Notes: generated by a model from the sequence alone, not told the origin. A stretch of 64,000 nucleotides of DNA from Paludibacteraceae bacterium (GCA_017503075.1 JAFVTU010000012.1:1-64000), one strand, 5' to 3'. Numbered from the stretch's first letter, positions 32,532 through 42,360 are shown. Made by a program: numbers and translations.

Positions 32532-35500
32532 TTATTTCTTTCTAAAATATGCCACTGCGTTGTCGAATAGAGGTTGGCACTTGTTGCCAGCGATGTTGGT
32601 GAACACGCCATCTTCCCAACGTTCGGTGTGACCCATCTTGCCGAGGATTTGACCGTTCTTGGAGATGATACCCTCTATCGCATAATACGAACCATTAGGG
32701 TTGTGAGGGGCTTCCATCGTAGCTTCGCCTGTCATTGGATCGGCATAGCGGAAGGCTACTTGTCCGTTCTCGAAGAGTTCCTTCGCCAATGCCTCGTTCA
32801 CCACGAACTTACCTTCGCCGTGGCTGACTGCAATGCTATGTGTATCACCTACTTGCATACCACGAAGCCATGGGCTGGCAGTAGTGGCCACAGTGGTAGT
32901 CACCATCTGCGAGATGTGGCGGTTGATATCGTTGCGGAACAAGGTTGGAGAGTCTAGAGTGACCATGCCCAACTTGCCATAAGGCAGCAGACCACTCTTC
33001 ACCAATGCTTGGAAGCCGTTGCAGATACCAAGTATCAAGCCACCGCGCTCGATGAGGGCAGTGATAGCAGCACCTACCTTTTGGTTGTTAATCACATTGG
33101 CGATGAACTTACCACTTCCGTCTGGCTCGTCACCTGCAGAGAAACCACCAGCAAACATGAGGATATGGCAGCGATTGATATGCTCTACCATCTCATCAAT
33201 ACTGCTGAGGACATCCTCGCCTGTGAGGTTGCGGAAGATAGTGGTCTCGACCTCTGCACCTGCACGGCGCCATGCCTTGGCAGAGTCGTAGTCGCAGTTG
33301 GTACCTGGGAAGACGGGGATATAAACCAATGGGGTTTCAACGGCAGAGCCGTTGTAGTTTAGTGTTGAGTGTTTAGTGTTTAGTGACTTGATACCTGCTG
33401 GCATCAATGCTTGATGCTGCGCAGGGACGGCGGATGGGTAAATCTTGTCGAACTGACCACAGCATGCACGGAGCAATACCTCGCGGGATACGCGCTCGCC
33501 ATTGATAACGAGGTGGGTTCCGTCTGTGACTTCGCCTAAGGCGATGAGGCTATTAGGCGATAAGGCGAGAGGCGAGAGTTCTTCGGTTGCTTCTACGAGG
33601 ATAGAACCGTAGTTATAGTCGAAGAGTTCGTTCTCGGCGATTTGGACATCTACCGCCAATTCGTTACCGAAACTCATCTTAGCCAATGCCTCTGCTACAC
33701 CACCGAAGCCTAGCGCAAAGGTAGCGCAAACCTTGCCAGATTGGATAGCATTGGTGGTATAAGTCCAGTTCTCTTTGAGTTGCTCCACATTAGGCATATA
33801 ATTTGCTAATGCGTTATGCTTGATGAGATAGAGTTTGTTGCCTGCTTTCTTGAGGTCGGTAGAAACGACTTTGTCAGCTGGCACAGTCGTGATACCGAAA
33901 GCAATCAATGTAGGAGGTACGCTGATATGCTCGAAAGTACCAGACATAGAGTCTTTTCCGCCGATACTAGGCAGACCGAATGCCACTTGCATCTTCAGTG
34001 CACCGAGCAATGCGCTGAGTGGCTTGCCATACGCATGCTCGCTGCTCATACGCTCGAAGTACTCTTGATAAGAGAAGCGCATGCGGCTATAATCAGCACC
34101 TGCAGCTACGACCTTGGTACATGCTTCTACAACGGCATAAGCAGCGCTGTGGTAAGGGCTCCATTCAGCAATGAATGGGTTGTAACCAAACGCCATGATA
34201 GAGGCAGTATTGGTATAGCCATCGGTTGGGAGTTTCTGCACACTCACTTGTGTCTCAGAGAGTTGTGTTTTGCCACCGAATGGCATGAGTACGGTGCTAC
34301 GACCGATAGTCGCATCGAAGTTCTCAATCAATCCCTTTTGTGAGGTGACATTGGCATCAGCCATTACCTTTGCCATTTTCTCCTCGAGGGTGGCACCTTC
34401 GATGGTTTGAGCAAATGGATTCTTCTCCTCTACAGGGAGGATAGCGGCTTTAGCAAAGTGCTTTGCACCTGCGCTGTCGATAAACTCGCGGGTGAGGTCG
34501 GCGATGAGTTCGCCTTTATAGAACTGACGCATGCGACCGCTATCGGTGACATCCGCCACATGGGTATATTCGATATTGTCAAGGTGGCAATAGTGCTCCA
34601 TCTCGGCACGGTCTTTGGCTTCGATGACTACCGCCATACGCTCTTGCGACTCGCTGATAGCCAATTCGGTAGGGTTAAGTCCGCTATACTTGGTTGGCAC
34701 ACGGTCGAGGTAGATATCCAGTCCGTCTGCGAGTTCGCCGATAGCCACGCTGACACCACCTGCACCGAAGTCGTTGGACTTCTTGATGAGGCGAGTAGCT
34801 TCAGGGCGACGCATGAGTCGTTGGAGTTTGCGTTCCTCAGGTGCGTTACCTTTTTGTACCTCGCTACCGCATGTCTCGAGGGATGCCTCAGTATGCTCTT
34901 TGGATGAGCCGGTAGCGCCACCTACTCCATCACGACCGGTGCGGCCGCCAAGCAAAAGGATAATATCGCCTGCCGCAGGGCTCTCACGGCGAATATTGCT
35001 GGCTGGTGATGCACCTACAACGGCACCCACCTCCAGACGCTTAGCTACATACGATGGGTGATAAATCTCACGCACATGGGTGGTAGCTAGACCGATTTGG
35101 TTGCCATAGCTGGAGTAACCAGCAGCCGCTTTGCGGGAGATGATCTGCTGTGGCAGTTTGCCAGGCATAGTCTCTGCCACGGGCTTATAGATGTCGCCTG
35201 CGCCCGTTACGCGCATGGCTTGATAGACATATGCACGACCAGATAATGGGTCGCGGATAGCACCACCGAGACAGGTACTTGCGCCACCGAAGGGCTCAAT
35301 CTCGGTTGGGTGGTTATGGGTCTCGTTCTTGAATTGGAGGAGCCACTTCTCTTGCTTGCCATCCACGTCTACATCAATGAATATAGAGCAAGCATTGTTC
35401 TCCTCGCTGACCTCCATATCGTCGAGAAGGCCTTTCTTGCGAAGGTAACGCGCACCGATAGTAGCAAGTTCCATGAGGCAGAGCGGTTTCTCGGTGCGAC

Positions 35501-36272
35501 CGAGTTCTTTGCGAATGTCGTGGAACATGCCGAGGGTGGATTCGATCTCCTCTTTCACAAATGAGTCGTCTATCTTGATTTCTTCTAAGATAGTGGTGAA
35601 AGTGGTGTGACGGCAGTGGTCAGACCAGTAGGTGTCGAGGATACGGAGTTCGGTTTCGGTTGGGTTGCGTTGCTCCTTTTGGAAGTAAGTGACTACTTCG
35701 TGGAGGTCGTCGGCGTTCATTGCCAAGCCCCATTGCTTGCAGAACGCAGCGTACTCCTCGCGAGGCATATTGATAAAGCCGTCCAACTTAGCCAATGGCT
35801 TGATGTCGGCAGTTTGGTTTTGCACCAATTGACTGAGGTCTTTCTCGCGCGACTCCACAGCGTTGATGTAGTAGTGGCGAATCTTAGCCATGTCTGCCTC
35901 TGAGATTGTGTCATCAAAGATGAGCAAACGGCTACTGCGAATTTCTACTTCGGCATTAGGGTCAATGAGGTGTACGCAATCCACCGCCGATGATGCACGT
36001 TGGTCGAACTGACCAGGGATATACTCTACAGCGAGGAATTTCTTGCCTGTGAGGTCGCACTCGTCTGATACGGTGTCTGTAACCGTCTCGCCAAAGACGG
36101 TGTAGCGGCATTGCTCCAGCAGTTCGGGTGTAAAACCAAAGAGGTCGTACACATTGATATAACGAAGCGATTGCAGACTGAGTTGCAAGTTCTCGTTGAG
36201 CTCGTTCTTGAGACTCTGGGCTTCTACCTGGAATGCAGGACGCTTTTCTACGTATATTCTATAGTTGTTCAT
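32532..36272 (-). CDS. purL: Phosphoribosylformylglycinamidine synthase, single-chain
   Basis: FGAM synthase amidates FGAR with ammonia from glutamine, step 4. It is the long type with 1246 residues, carrying N-terminal domain, two PurM-like halves and a C-terminal class I glutaminase. The glutaminase nucleophile is intact (LGICNGFQAL, near residue 1083), and the His/Glu pair is in MGHTERWED. This contrasts with CarA and the PurF-like protein in this window. Two repeat-derived stretches lie near the junction to the glutaminase. LSPLALSPNSLIALG comes from a CTCATCGCC repeat, and SLNTKHSTLNYNG from a TTTAGTG tandem. The leader is a mini-hairpin array (36279-36444). Confidence 0.97.
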   Translation of the reverse strand: MNNYRIYVEKRPAFQVEAQSLKNELNENLQLSLQSLRYINVYDLFGFTPELLEQCRYTVFGETVTDTVSDECDLTGKKFLAVEYIPGQFDQRASSAVDCVHLIDPNAEVEIRSSRLLIFDDTISEADMAKIRHYYINAVESREKDLSQLVQNQTADIKPLAKLDGFINMPREEYAAFCKQWGLAMNADDLHEVVTYFQKEQRNPTETELRILDTYWSDHCRHTTFTTILEEIKIDDSFVKEEIESTLGMFHDIRKELGRTEKPLCLMELATIGARYLRKKGLLDDMEVSEENNACSIFIDVDVDGKQEKWLLQFKNETHNHPTEIEPFGGASTCLGGAIRDPLSGRAYVYQAMRVTGAGDIYKPVAETMPGKLPQQIISRKAAAGYSSYGNQIGLATTHVREIYHPSYVAKRLEVGAVVGASPASNIRRESPAAGDIILLLGGRTGRDGVGGATGSSKEHTEASLETCGSEVQKGNAPEERKLQRLMRRPEATRLIKKSNDFGAGGVSVAIGELADGLDIYLDRVPTKYSGLNPTELAISESQERMAVVIEAKDRAEMEHYCHLDNIEYTHVADVTDSGRMRQFYKGELIADLTREFIDSAGAKHFAKAAILPVEEKNPFAQTIEGATLEEKMAKVMADANVTSQKGLIENFDATIGRSTVLMPFGGKTQLSETQVSVQKLPTDGYTNTASIMAFGYNPFIAEWSPYHSAAYAVVEACTKVVAAGADYSRMRFSYQEYFERMSSEHAYGKPLSALLGALKMQVAFGLPSIGGKDSMSGTFEHISVPPTLIAFGITTVPADKVVSTDLKKAGNKLYLIKHNALANYMPNVEQLKENWTYTTNAIQSGKVCATFALGFGGVAEALAKMSFGNELAVDVQIAENELFDYNYGSILVEATEELSPLALSPNSLIALGEVTDGTHLVINGERVSREVLLRACCGQFDKIYPSAVPAQHQALMPAGIKSLNTKHSTLNYNGSAVETPLVYIPVFPGTNCDYDSAKAWRRAGAEVETTIFRNLTGEDVLSSIDEMVEHINRCHILMFAGGFSAGDEPDGSGKFIANVINNQKVGAAITALIERGGLILGICNGFQALVKSGLLPYGKLGMVTLDSPTLFRNDINRHISQMVTTTVATTASPWLRGMQVGDTHSIAVSHGEGKFVVNEALAKELFENGQVAFRYADPMTGEATMEAPHNPNGSYYAIEGIISKNGQILGKMGHTERWEDGVFTNIAGNKCQPLFDNAVAYFRKK
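33355..33387 (-). repeat. In-frame TTTAGTG tandem repeat inside purL
   Basis: The plus strand has units TTTAGTG, TTGAGTG, TTTAGTG, TTTAGTG. They encode SLNTKHSTLNY between the synthetase and glutaminase domains of PurL. It is related to the leader repeats TTTAGAGTTTAAAG at 48353 and 54054. Confidence 0.7.
33533..33579 (-). repeat. In-frame CTCATCGCC repeat inside purL
   Basis: In gene sense it consists of CTCTCGCC, TCTCGCC, TTATCGCC, TAATAGCC, TCATCGCC. It encodes LSPLALSPNSLIAL around residue 900. Confidence 0.7.
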
Positions 36273-36278
36273 AATTCT

Positions 36279-36444
36279 TATTCACGTTAGTGGTTCACTT
36301 CGTTCACGAAAATGGTTCGCTTTGCTCACGAAAGTGTGGTTTGCTTCGCTCACGTGAGCCATAGGCGAGCCACTATTCGCTTTAGCCATTTTCGCAGCTT
36401 TGCTGCCATTATTCGTCGAAGACCACCATTCGTGCCTACGGCAC
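36279..36444 (-). repeat. Mini-hairpin array before purL
   Basis: In gene sense after the purE stop: GTGCC GTA GGCAC (36432-36444), GTC TTC GAC (36415-36423), GCAGC AAA GCTGC (36394-36406), GCTAAAGC (36379-36386). Linkers are GAATGGTG, GAATAATG and GAAAATG. Then GCCTATGGC, the palindrome GCTCACGTGAGC (36348-36359) and CGTGA/GAACCA units follow up to the purL start. Confidence 0.8.
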
Positions 36445-36911
36445 TAAATAACTGTATTTACTACTTTCTCGGTTTGTTGTTTGCGGAAGTCTTCGAGTTG
36501 TGCGAGCAAGGCGGTATCTTGCAGAGCAAGAATAGCGATAGCGAGCAATGCTGCGTTCTTCGAGCCATTGATAGCCACCGTAGCCACAGGAATACCTGCT
36601 GGCATTTGCACAATGCTCAGGAGCGAATCCAGTCCGTCCAATGTCTTGCTGCGAATAGGTACACCAATCACAGGGAGTGAGGTAAGTCCTGCAATCACGC
36701 CTGCGAGATGCGCTGCGCCGCCTGCGCCAGCGATGATAATGCTTAATCCACGCTCACGAGCGGACTCTGCCCACTTCATAAGCTCGTGTGGAGCACGATG
36801 CGCACTAATAACGCGTTTATCTACTTCAATTCCAAATTGTTGAAGGGTCTCAATCGCGGGAGTCATTACCTCCAAGTCGCTGGTAGAACCCATAACTACG
36901 CCTACTTTCAT
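36444..36911 (-). CDS. purE: N5-carboxyaminoimidazole ribonucleotide mutase (AIR carboxylase)
   Basis: PurE makes CAIR in step 6 of purine synthesis. The product has 155 residues, normal. KVGVVMGSTSDLEVM is the phosphate-binding N-terminus and RVISAHRAPHELMKWAESA holds the catalytic His. IIAGAGGAAHLAGVIAGLTS and PAGIPVATVAINGSKNAALL follow. No purK is seen in the window. Whether this PurE is the usual class I mutase or the PurK-independent type cannot be decided by eye. It is the first gene of the minus-strand purine operon, with its promoter at 36976-37006. A mini-hairpin begins on the last base of its stop codon. Confidence 0.96.
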   Translation of the reverse strand: MKVGVVMGSTSDLEVMTPAIETLQQFGIEVDKRVISAHRAPHELMKWAESARERGLSIIIAGAGGAAHLAGVIAGLTSLPVIGVPIRSKTLDGLDSLLSIVQMPAGIPVATVAINGSKNAALLAIAILALQDTALLAQLEDFRKQQTEKVVNTVI

Positions 36912-36975
36912 ACCTTTTGTATAATTGTTTTTAATAAATTTTGAAAGGAAATTTTGTACAACAACAAATCCGCTA

Positions 36976-37006
36976 CAAAATTACTACTTTTTTTTGAATT
37001 ACGCAA
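36976..37006 (-). promoter_or_regulatory. Promoter of the purE-purL-purM-purH-purD-folD operon
   Basis: Minus strand TTG (37004-37006), a 20-bp spacer, TAATTTTG (36976-36983). The start near 36969 gives a leader of about 58 nt. I see no purine riboswitch in it. Confidence 0.85.
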
Positions 37007-37045
37007 ATATCACAGACGAAAAATACACACATATTTATATCTACA

Positions 37046-37078
37046 TAAAAAGAGAGTGCATCCACCGATACACTCTCC
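37046..37078 (-). terminator. Terminator after mutB
   Basis: GAGAGTG (37052-37058) pairs with CACTCTC (37071-37077). On the minus strand it is followed by a T-run. Confidence 0.88.
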
Positions 37079-37127
37079 ATTATTTATGGACTGATAGGAT
37101 TACACGAGTAACCTCTATCCTACTCTA

Positions 37128-39272
37128 TTACTCAGCCATCAAAAGCTCCATGATGGTGCAAGCTGACTTAGCCACTGGGCTACCAGGGCCGAAGATTGCA
37201 GCCACACCTGCCTTGTAGAGGTAGTCATAGTCTTGTGCTGGGATTACACCACCTGCGATGACCATGATATCCTCGCGGCCAAGCTTCTTGAGCTCCTCAA
37301 TCACTTGTGGTACAAGAGTCTTGTGACCAGCAGCGAGTGAAGATACACCAAGCACGTGAACGTCGTTCTCAACAGCTTGTTTAGCTGCCTCAGCAGGAGT
37401 TTGGAACAATGGACCCATATCCACGTCAAAACCGCAGTCAGCGTAGCCAGTAGCTACCACCTTTGCACCACGGTCGTGACCGTCTTGACCCATCTTAGCA
37501 ATCATGATACGAGGTTGACGACCCTCTTTCTTAGCAAATTCTGCTGTGAGTTCTTGTGCCTTAACGAAGAACTCGTCATTCTTAGTTCCTGATGCGTACA
37601 CGCCTGAAATAGTTCTAATTGTTGCTGAATAGCGACCAACCACTTTCTCGCAAGCGTCAGAGATCTCGCCCAATGATGCGCGGAGACCTGCTGCCTTAAC
37701 TGCCAAAGCGAGCAAGTTGTTAGAGCACTTTTTACCATCTGCCCACTCTTGTACAGTAGCAGTAATCTCTGCCAATGCAGCTTGTACAGCTGCCTCATCG
37801 CGGTGAGCGCGGAGCTCTTGCAAACGAGCCACTTGCTCCTCACGAACAGCAGTATTGTCGATCTCAAGGATATCGATTGGATCCTCGTGAGCCAAGCGGT
37901 GCTCGTTCACGCCGATAATCTTTTGCTCGCCAGAGTCGATACGTGCTTGTGTGCGCGCAGCTGCCTCCTCAATACGCATTTTTGGAATACCGGTCTCAAT
38001 AGCAGCAGCCATACCGCCGAGCTTCTCAATCTCTTGGATGTGCGCCCAAGCCTTGTCAGCGAGCTCTTGAGTCAGTTGCTCTACGTAGTAAGAACCTGCC
38101 CATGGGTCGATGGCCTTACATACCTTGGTCTCCTCTTGGATATAAATCTGTGTGTTACGAGCGATACGAGCAGAGAAGTCAGTTGGCAACGCGATGGCCT
38201 CGTCCAATGCGTTGGTGTGCAATGATTGGGTGTGACCCAACGCTGCACCCATTGCCTCGATACAGGTACGACCTACGTTGTTGAATGGATCTTGCTCGGT
38301 GAGTGACCAACCAGATGTTTGGCAGTGAGTACGCAATGCCATTGATTTTGGGTTCTTTGCACCGAAAGACTTAACAATCTTAGCCCACAACATACGACCA
38401 GCACGCATCTTAGCGATCTCCATGAAGTGGTTCATACCGATTGCCCAGAAGAATGACAAGCGTGGAGCAAAGGTATCTACGTCCATACCTGCGTTCACAC
38501 CAGCACGGAGGTACTCCATACCGTCAGCCAAGGTGTAAGCCAACTCAATATCTGCGGTAGCACCTGCCTCTTGCATGTGGTAACCAGAGATAGAGATAGA
38601 ATTGAACTTAGGCATGTTTTGTGAAGTATATTCGAAGATATCAGCGATAATCTTCATTGAGAACTTAGGAGGATAGATATAGGTGTTACGCACCATGAAC
38701 TCCTTGAGGATGTCGTTTTGGATTGTACCAGCCATCTCTTCGAGTTTCGCGCCTTGCTCCAAACCTGCGTTGATGTAGAACGCCAAGATAGGCAACACGG
38801 CACCGTTCATAGTCATAGACACAGACATCTTGTTCAATGGAATTCCAGCGAACAACACTTTCATGTCCTCGAGCGAGCAGATACTTACACCTGCTTTACC
38901 CACGTCACCTACCACGCGCATGTTGTCGGCGTTGTAACCACGGTGAGTTGGAAGGTCGAATGCTACAGACAGACCTTTTTGACCTGAAGCCAAGTTACGG
39001 CGATAGAACGCGTTAGACTCCTCTGCAGTAGAGAAACCTGCGTATTGGCGGATAGTCCAAGGGCGGAGAGGATACATTGCGCTATAGGGGCCACGGAGGA
39101 ATGGTGGGATACCTGAAGCGTAGTTCAAGTGCTCCATACCCTCGAGGTCTTCTTTGGTATAAACTGGCTTAACATCGATGAGTTCAGGTGTTTTCCAGTT
39201 AGCTTCATTGGCTCCTTCTACATGCGAAGCAGCCACTTTCTTGATATCAATATCTTTAAAATTTGGTTTCAT
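37128..39272 (-). CDS. mutB: Methylmalonyl-CoA mutase large subunit
   Basis: The catalytic, cobalamin-binding subunit interconverts succinyl-CoA and (R)-methylmalonyl-CoA, the core of the succinate-propionate route. The product has 714 residues. The N-terminal TIM barrel holds [20 protein letters not shown] and [20 protein letters not shown]. The C-terminal B12-binding domain has the base-off signature [20 protein letters not shown], then [15 protein letters not shown] and [11 protein letters not shown]. It starts 7 bp after mutA, so the alpha2/beta2-type pair is made together. A terminator follows. Propionate formation is typical of gut Bacteroidales. Confidence 0.97.
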   Translation of the reverse strand: MKPNFKDIDIKKVAASHVEGANEANWKTPELIDVKPVYTKEDLEGMEHLNYASGIPPFLRGPYSAMYPLRPWTIRQYAGFSTAEESNAFYRRNLASGQKGLSVAFDLPTHRGYNADNMRVVGDVGKAGVSICSLEDMKVLFAGIPLNKMSVSMTMNGAVLPILAFYINAGLEQGAKLEEMAGTIQNDILKEFMVRNTYIYPPKFSMKIIADIFEYTSQNMPKFNSISISGYHMQEAGATADIELAYTLADGMEYLRAGVNAGMDVDTFAPRLSFFWAIGMNHFMEIAKMRAGRMLWAKIVKSFGAKNPKSMALRTHCQTSGWSLTEQDPFNNVGRTCIEAMGAALGHTQSLHTNALDEAIALPTDFSARIARNTQIYIQEETKVCKAIDPWAGSYYVEQLTQELADKAWAHIQEIEKLGGMAAAIETGIPKMRIEEAAARTQARIDSGEQKIIGVNEHRLAHEDPIDILEIDNTAVREEQVARLQELRAHRDEAAVQAALAEITATVQEWADGKKCSNNLLALAVKAAGLRASLGEISDACEKVVGRYSATIRTISGVYASGTKNDEFFVKAQELTAEFAKKEGRQPRIMIAKMGQDGHDRGAKVVATGYADCGFDVDMGPLFQTPAEAAKQAVENDVHVLGVSSLAAGHKTLVPQVIEELKKLGREDIMVIAGGVIPAQDYDYLYKAGVAAIFGPGSPVAKSACTIMELLMAE

Positions 39273-39279
39273 AATCGCA

Positions 39280-41166
39280 TTATTTATTTAGAAGTTGAGC
39301 ATTGAATTTCTTTAGTGTCTCGAGTACGTTTACGCGAACGTGGATAAAGTTCTCAATACCGAGTTTTTGCAAGTCTTCCATGCAAGCAGGAGCACCCGCC
39401 ACGATAAAGAGTTCTTTTGCATCCTCAAGTTGCAACCATGCTTGTGGAGCGTATGTTGCATACTCGTCGTCGCTTGAGCAGAGCACGATGATATCTGCTT
39501 TTGCTTTGCGAGCGGCCTTGATACCTTCAGCCACAGATTTGAAGCCATTGTTGTCGATTACTTTGTAACCAGCGCATGCAAGGAAGTTGCAAGAGAATTG
39601 TGCACGAGCAATACGCATTGCCAAGTTACCGATGGTGAGCATGAATGCAACTGGTTGTTTCTTAGCACCTTCGGTCTCCAGACGCAAGGTCTCAAACTCC
39701 TCAGCAGCACGAGCCACTGGCAAGGTAGCGATAGCACCTTCTGGTTTGGTCTTGCAGCAACCGCAACCACAACCTGTCTCTTTGATCTTCTTGCCTGCCT
39801 TCTCGGTGAAGTTAGGGAATTGGTTAGAACCCAGCAACACCTCTTTGCGTTTAGCCACATCAGCCAAACGAGTCTTCAAGTTAGCTGCCATTGCCTCTTG
39901 TACCTTACCTGCGGCTACCATCTCGTACATACCGCCTTGCTCTTGGATAGCGAGGAATTGCTTCCATGCCTCAGCTGCGATAGCGTTGGTCAAGTTCTCG
40001 ATATAGTATGAACCAGCAGCTGGGTCAACCACCTTGTCGAAGTGTGACTCCTCTTTCAGTAGGAGTTGTTGGTTACGTGCGATACGCTCTGCAAACTCGG
40101 TTGGTACCTCGTAGGTAGCGTCAAATGGAGTAACCACGATCTCATCCACACCTGCCAATGCTGCAGACATAGTCTCTGTTTGTGTACGAAGCATATTTAC
40201 GTATGCATCAAAGATGGTCATGTTGAAGCGGCTTGTTTCTGCGCAAACATTCATCTTCGCAGCGTCTTTCAATGCAGCAGTGAAGATAGGAGCTTTGTAT
40301 GCCTCTACGATCTTTGCCCAAAGCAGACGTGCAGCGCGGAACTTAGCCAACTCCATAAAGTAGTTACCGCCGATACCCATGTTGAAGCGAATCTCACGAG
40401 CAGCCAAGTAGTTTGGCAAACCTGCCTCGGTCATCATGGTCATGTATTCAGCCCCCCAAGCCAATGCGTAAGCCAACTCTTGAGCGCAGTATGCACCTGA
40501 GTTGTTCAGGATTACTGAGTTCACACCTACCACACGGAAGTTCACCAATGTCTTAGCAGCTTTCACGGTAGCCACGATTTTCTCTGCTACTTTCTCGCGG
40601 CTCAGTGGTTTGCCTTTGAGCAGCATGTTCTTGATTGGGTCTACATTGATAGTACCCTTCACTGCTTTGAAGTCATATCCGCTGCGTCCTACGAGGCGAA
40701 CGAGGATGTTTGCCAATTGAGGAGCTTTGCAAGCGCATACGCTGAAGTTCAGTGCTACTTTGTCCAGTTGGATACCCTCAAGCAATGTCTTGATGTAGCG
40801 GTAGGTAAGTTTCTCTGCGTTCAAGCAGATGCCCAACGAGTTCACGCCTTTGCTGAGTACGTCCAACGCTTTTGCATTAGCTTTGCGAGCGTTCTTGCAA
40901 GCGCAGATGTTTTGACGGATAGCCCACTCGTTGTTGGTTTTAGTACCACGCACGTAAGGGAATTGACCTGGTGCAGATACAGTAGTTTTCAGACCTTTAA
41001 GGTCTTCTTGACGGTAGAAAGGCTGTACGTTGAAGCCTTCTGTGGTGCGCCATACGAGTTTCTTGTCGAAATCGGCGCCCTTGAGGTCAGCTACGATTTT
41101 CTCCTTCCATGCTTTGGTAGAGATGGCGGGAAACTCGGCTAACATGTTCAATTTTTCTTCTGCCAT
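39280..41166 (-). CDS. mutA: Methylmalonyl-CoA mutase small subunit
   Basis: The non-catalytic partner of MutB has 628 residues. It keeps the barrel ([54 protein letters not shown]) but its C-terminal domain lacks the DxHxxG cobalamin motif, as expected for the small subunit. Unusual is a short cysteine cluster [10 protein letters not shown] at about residues 464-473, in the linker between barrel and C-terminal domain; its four cysteines could bind a metal or be structural. It follows mgsA by 25 bp and precedes mutB by 7 bp. Confidence 0.95.
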   Translation of the reverse strand: MAEEKLNMLAEFPAISTKAWKEKIVADLKGADFDKKLVWRTTEGFNVQPFYRQEDLKGLKTTVSAPGQFPYVRGTKTNNEWAIRQNICACKNARKANAKALDVLSKGVNSLGICLNAEKLTYRYIKTLLEGIQLDKVALNFSVCACKAPQLANILVRLVGRSGYDFKAVKGTINVDPIKNMLLKGKPLSREKVAEKIVATVKAAKTLVNFRVVGVNSVILNNSGAYCAQELAYALAWGAEYMTMMTEAGLPNYLAAREIRFNMGIGGNYFMELAKFRAARLLWAKIVEAYKAPIFTAALKDAAKMNVCAETSRFNMTIFDAYVNMLRTQTETMSAALAGVDEIVVTPFDATYEVPTEFAERIARNQQLLLKEESHFDKVVDPAAGSYYIENLTNAIAAEAWKQFLAIQEQGGMYEMVAAGKVQEAMAANLKTRLADVAKRKEVLLGSNQFPNFTEKAGKKIKETGCGCGCCKTKPEGAIATLPVARAAEEFETLRLETEGAKKQPVAFMLTIGNLAMRIARAQFSCNFLACAGYKVIDNNGFKSVAEGIKAARKAKADIIVLCSSDDEYATYAPQAWLQLEDAKELFIVAGAPACMEDLQKLGIENFIHVRVNVLETLKKFNAQLLNK

Positions 41167-41191
41167 GATTTTAGAAAAGTTAGTATTATGT

Positions 41192-41665
41192 TTATTTTAA
41201 TGTTAATTTTCTATTTTCGTATGATTTGATAGATAGAGGAATTATCCGTTCATACTCTTCGTTGCCAAAGAGAGGAGAGGTGATAATCATATCTGCTGTT
41301 GTACGATTGGTTGCAAATGCTATGTTGTACAATGATGCCAATCGTGTTAGTGCTCCCACATCTTGTTGGTGTCCTTGCGTAATGAGGTTATCGCAAAAGA
41401 ATATTAGTGCATCCAATTTCCCTTCGGCAATCATTGCACCTATTTGTTGATCTCCGCCCAGCGGTCCAGACTTCAGCAGGGTAATATCTTTGAGGGGGTA
41501 CTCGGTGTTTTCTGAATCTTCAGGAATCGCAGCAAGGAGACTACCAGTTGTACCTGTTGCAAATAAATTATGATGTTTGAGAATACACGAATTAAAGGTA
41601 CACCATTTCACCAATTCTTGTTTTCTGGCATCATGAGCAACCAAAGCGATATTCAATTTTTTCAT
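41192..41665 (-). CDS. mgsA: Methylglyoxal synthase
   Basis: MgsA converts dihydroxyacetone phosphate to methylglyoxal and phosphate, relieving phosphate limitation in glycolysis. The product has 157 residues from ATG 41665 (MKKLNIALVAHDARKQELVK), close to the family norm. The signature KSGPLGGDQQIGAMIAEGKLD carries the catalytic Asp, and IFFCDNLITQGHQQDVGAL the second acidic region. It leads an mgsA-mutA-mutB transcript with promoter 41791-41821. The leader is about 120 nt. The coupling to propionate genes may direct carbon or coordinate a response to sugar phosphates; that is inference. Confidence 0.95.
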   Translation of the reverse strand: MKKLNIALVAHDARKQELVKWCTFNSCILKHHNLFATGTTGSLLAAIPEDSENTEYPLKDITLLKSGPLGGDQQIGAMIAEGKLDALIFFCDNLITQGHQQDVGALTRLASLYNIAFATNRTTADMIITSPLFGNEEYERIIPLSIKSYENRKLTLK

Positions 41666-41790
41666 AATCAATCTTTGTTATAATCCTTGTCTTTGTTCTC
41701 AATTCTTGATTTTTAGCTTCAAAACATGTTTTTTAGCAGTTTTTCTGTGCATTTTCGCCTGCCATATTGGCGAAACCATAATTTTGGGCG

Positions 41791-41821
41791 CAAAATTAGT
41801 AAAAATTTCGCACATACGCAA
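41791..41821 (-). promoter_or_regulatory. Promoter of mgsA-mutA-mutB
   Basis: Minus strand TTG (41819-41821), a 20-bp spacer, TAATTTTG (41791-41798). Confidence 0.85.
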
Positions 41822-41899
41822 GCGCAATGCGCATTTTTTTTGTAAAAAGTCAAATTTCGCCTCTTTTTCTCTTCTCCTATTTCCTTTGTTTCCCGTTGT

Positions 41900-41987
41900 A
41901 TGCCACCTATCTTCCACTTATTTGCCACCTATCTCCATTGGAACCTCATCGGAATCTCATCGGAACCTCATTGGAACCTCGCCGAAT
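41900..41987 (-). repeat. Modular 11-bp-unit element, copy 2 (inverted)
   Basis: Four 11-bp units: CATTGGAACCT (41936-41946), CATCGGAATCT (41947-41957), CATCGGAACCT (41958-41968), CATTGGAACCT (41969-41979). They are flanked by GCCGAA on one side and TGCCACCTATC-type 11-bp units on the other. Reverse-complemented it has the same order as copies 1 and 3. Confidence 0.85.
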
Positions 41988-42056
41988 GATAAGCCTATTA
42001 TCAAGCAGCTATCACCGAAGTACCATCTTTATCTTCAGCTATGTTTATTATCCAGT

Positions 42057-42093
42057 GGGGTCCCCGATAACGCTCGTGACGTTTTGGGGTGCT
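42057..42093. repeat. Palindromic intergenic repeat, copy A
   Basis: 37 bp starting GGGGTCCCCGATAACGC and ending GTTTTGGGGTGCT. Copy B at 42183-42219 differs at two positions. Each can fold into a hairpin. Confidence 0.75.
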
Positions 42094-42182
42094 TGACGAA
42101 TGTTATTCGGGTATTCTCGCCTCCCACCACCTGTTTTGCCTTTGCCAGTGGTCTGGCAAATATTCTTGCCTCTAACCTCAGC

Positions 42183-42219
42183 GGGGTCCCCGATAACGCT
42201 CGTGGCGTTATGGGGTGCT
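42183..42219. repeat. Palindromic intergenic repeat, copy B
   Basis: The stem ATAACGC, loop TCGTG, GCGTTAT is perfect here and is extended by CCCC/GGGG with one offset. Copy A has ATAACGC/ACGTTTT, so copy B is the better hairpin. Confidence 0.75.
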
Positions 42220-42329
42220 CTTAAACTGTAGCTCGCCACGCGAGCGTCCTCTAAACTGGAACTCTGTGCCTCTACCCCCTAGACTCTACACCTTACACCT
42301 AAAAAAATCGCCCCAAAATGCGATTTTTC

Positions 42330-42360
42330 TTGCATATATCACAAAAAAGCACTACCTTTG
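42330..42360 (+). promoter_or_regulatory. Promoter of glnN
   Basis: TTG (42330-42332), a 20-bp spacer, TACCTTTG (42353-42360). The leader is about 42 nt. Confidence 0.88.

Larger units (their letters stand above)
41822..42329. other. Long divergent intergenic region filled with repeats
   Basis: About 500 bp between the mgsA and glnN promoters without a gene. It holds an inverted copy of the 11-bp-unit element (41900-41987), two 37-bp copies of a palindromic repeat (42057-42093 and 42183-42219), and a short inverted repeat TCGCCACGCGA near 42232. Confidence 0.7.

Noticed and set aside
36912..36969. Purine riboswitch in the purE leader
   Set aside because: The leader is only about 58 nt and lacks the conserved loop sequences and three-way junction.
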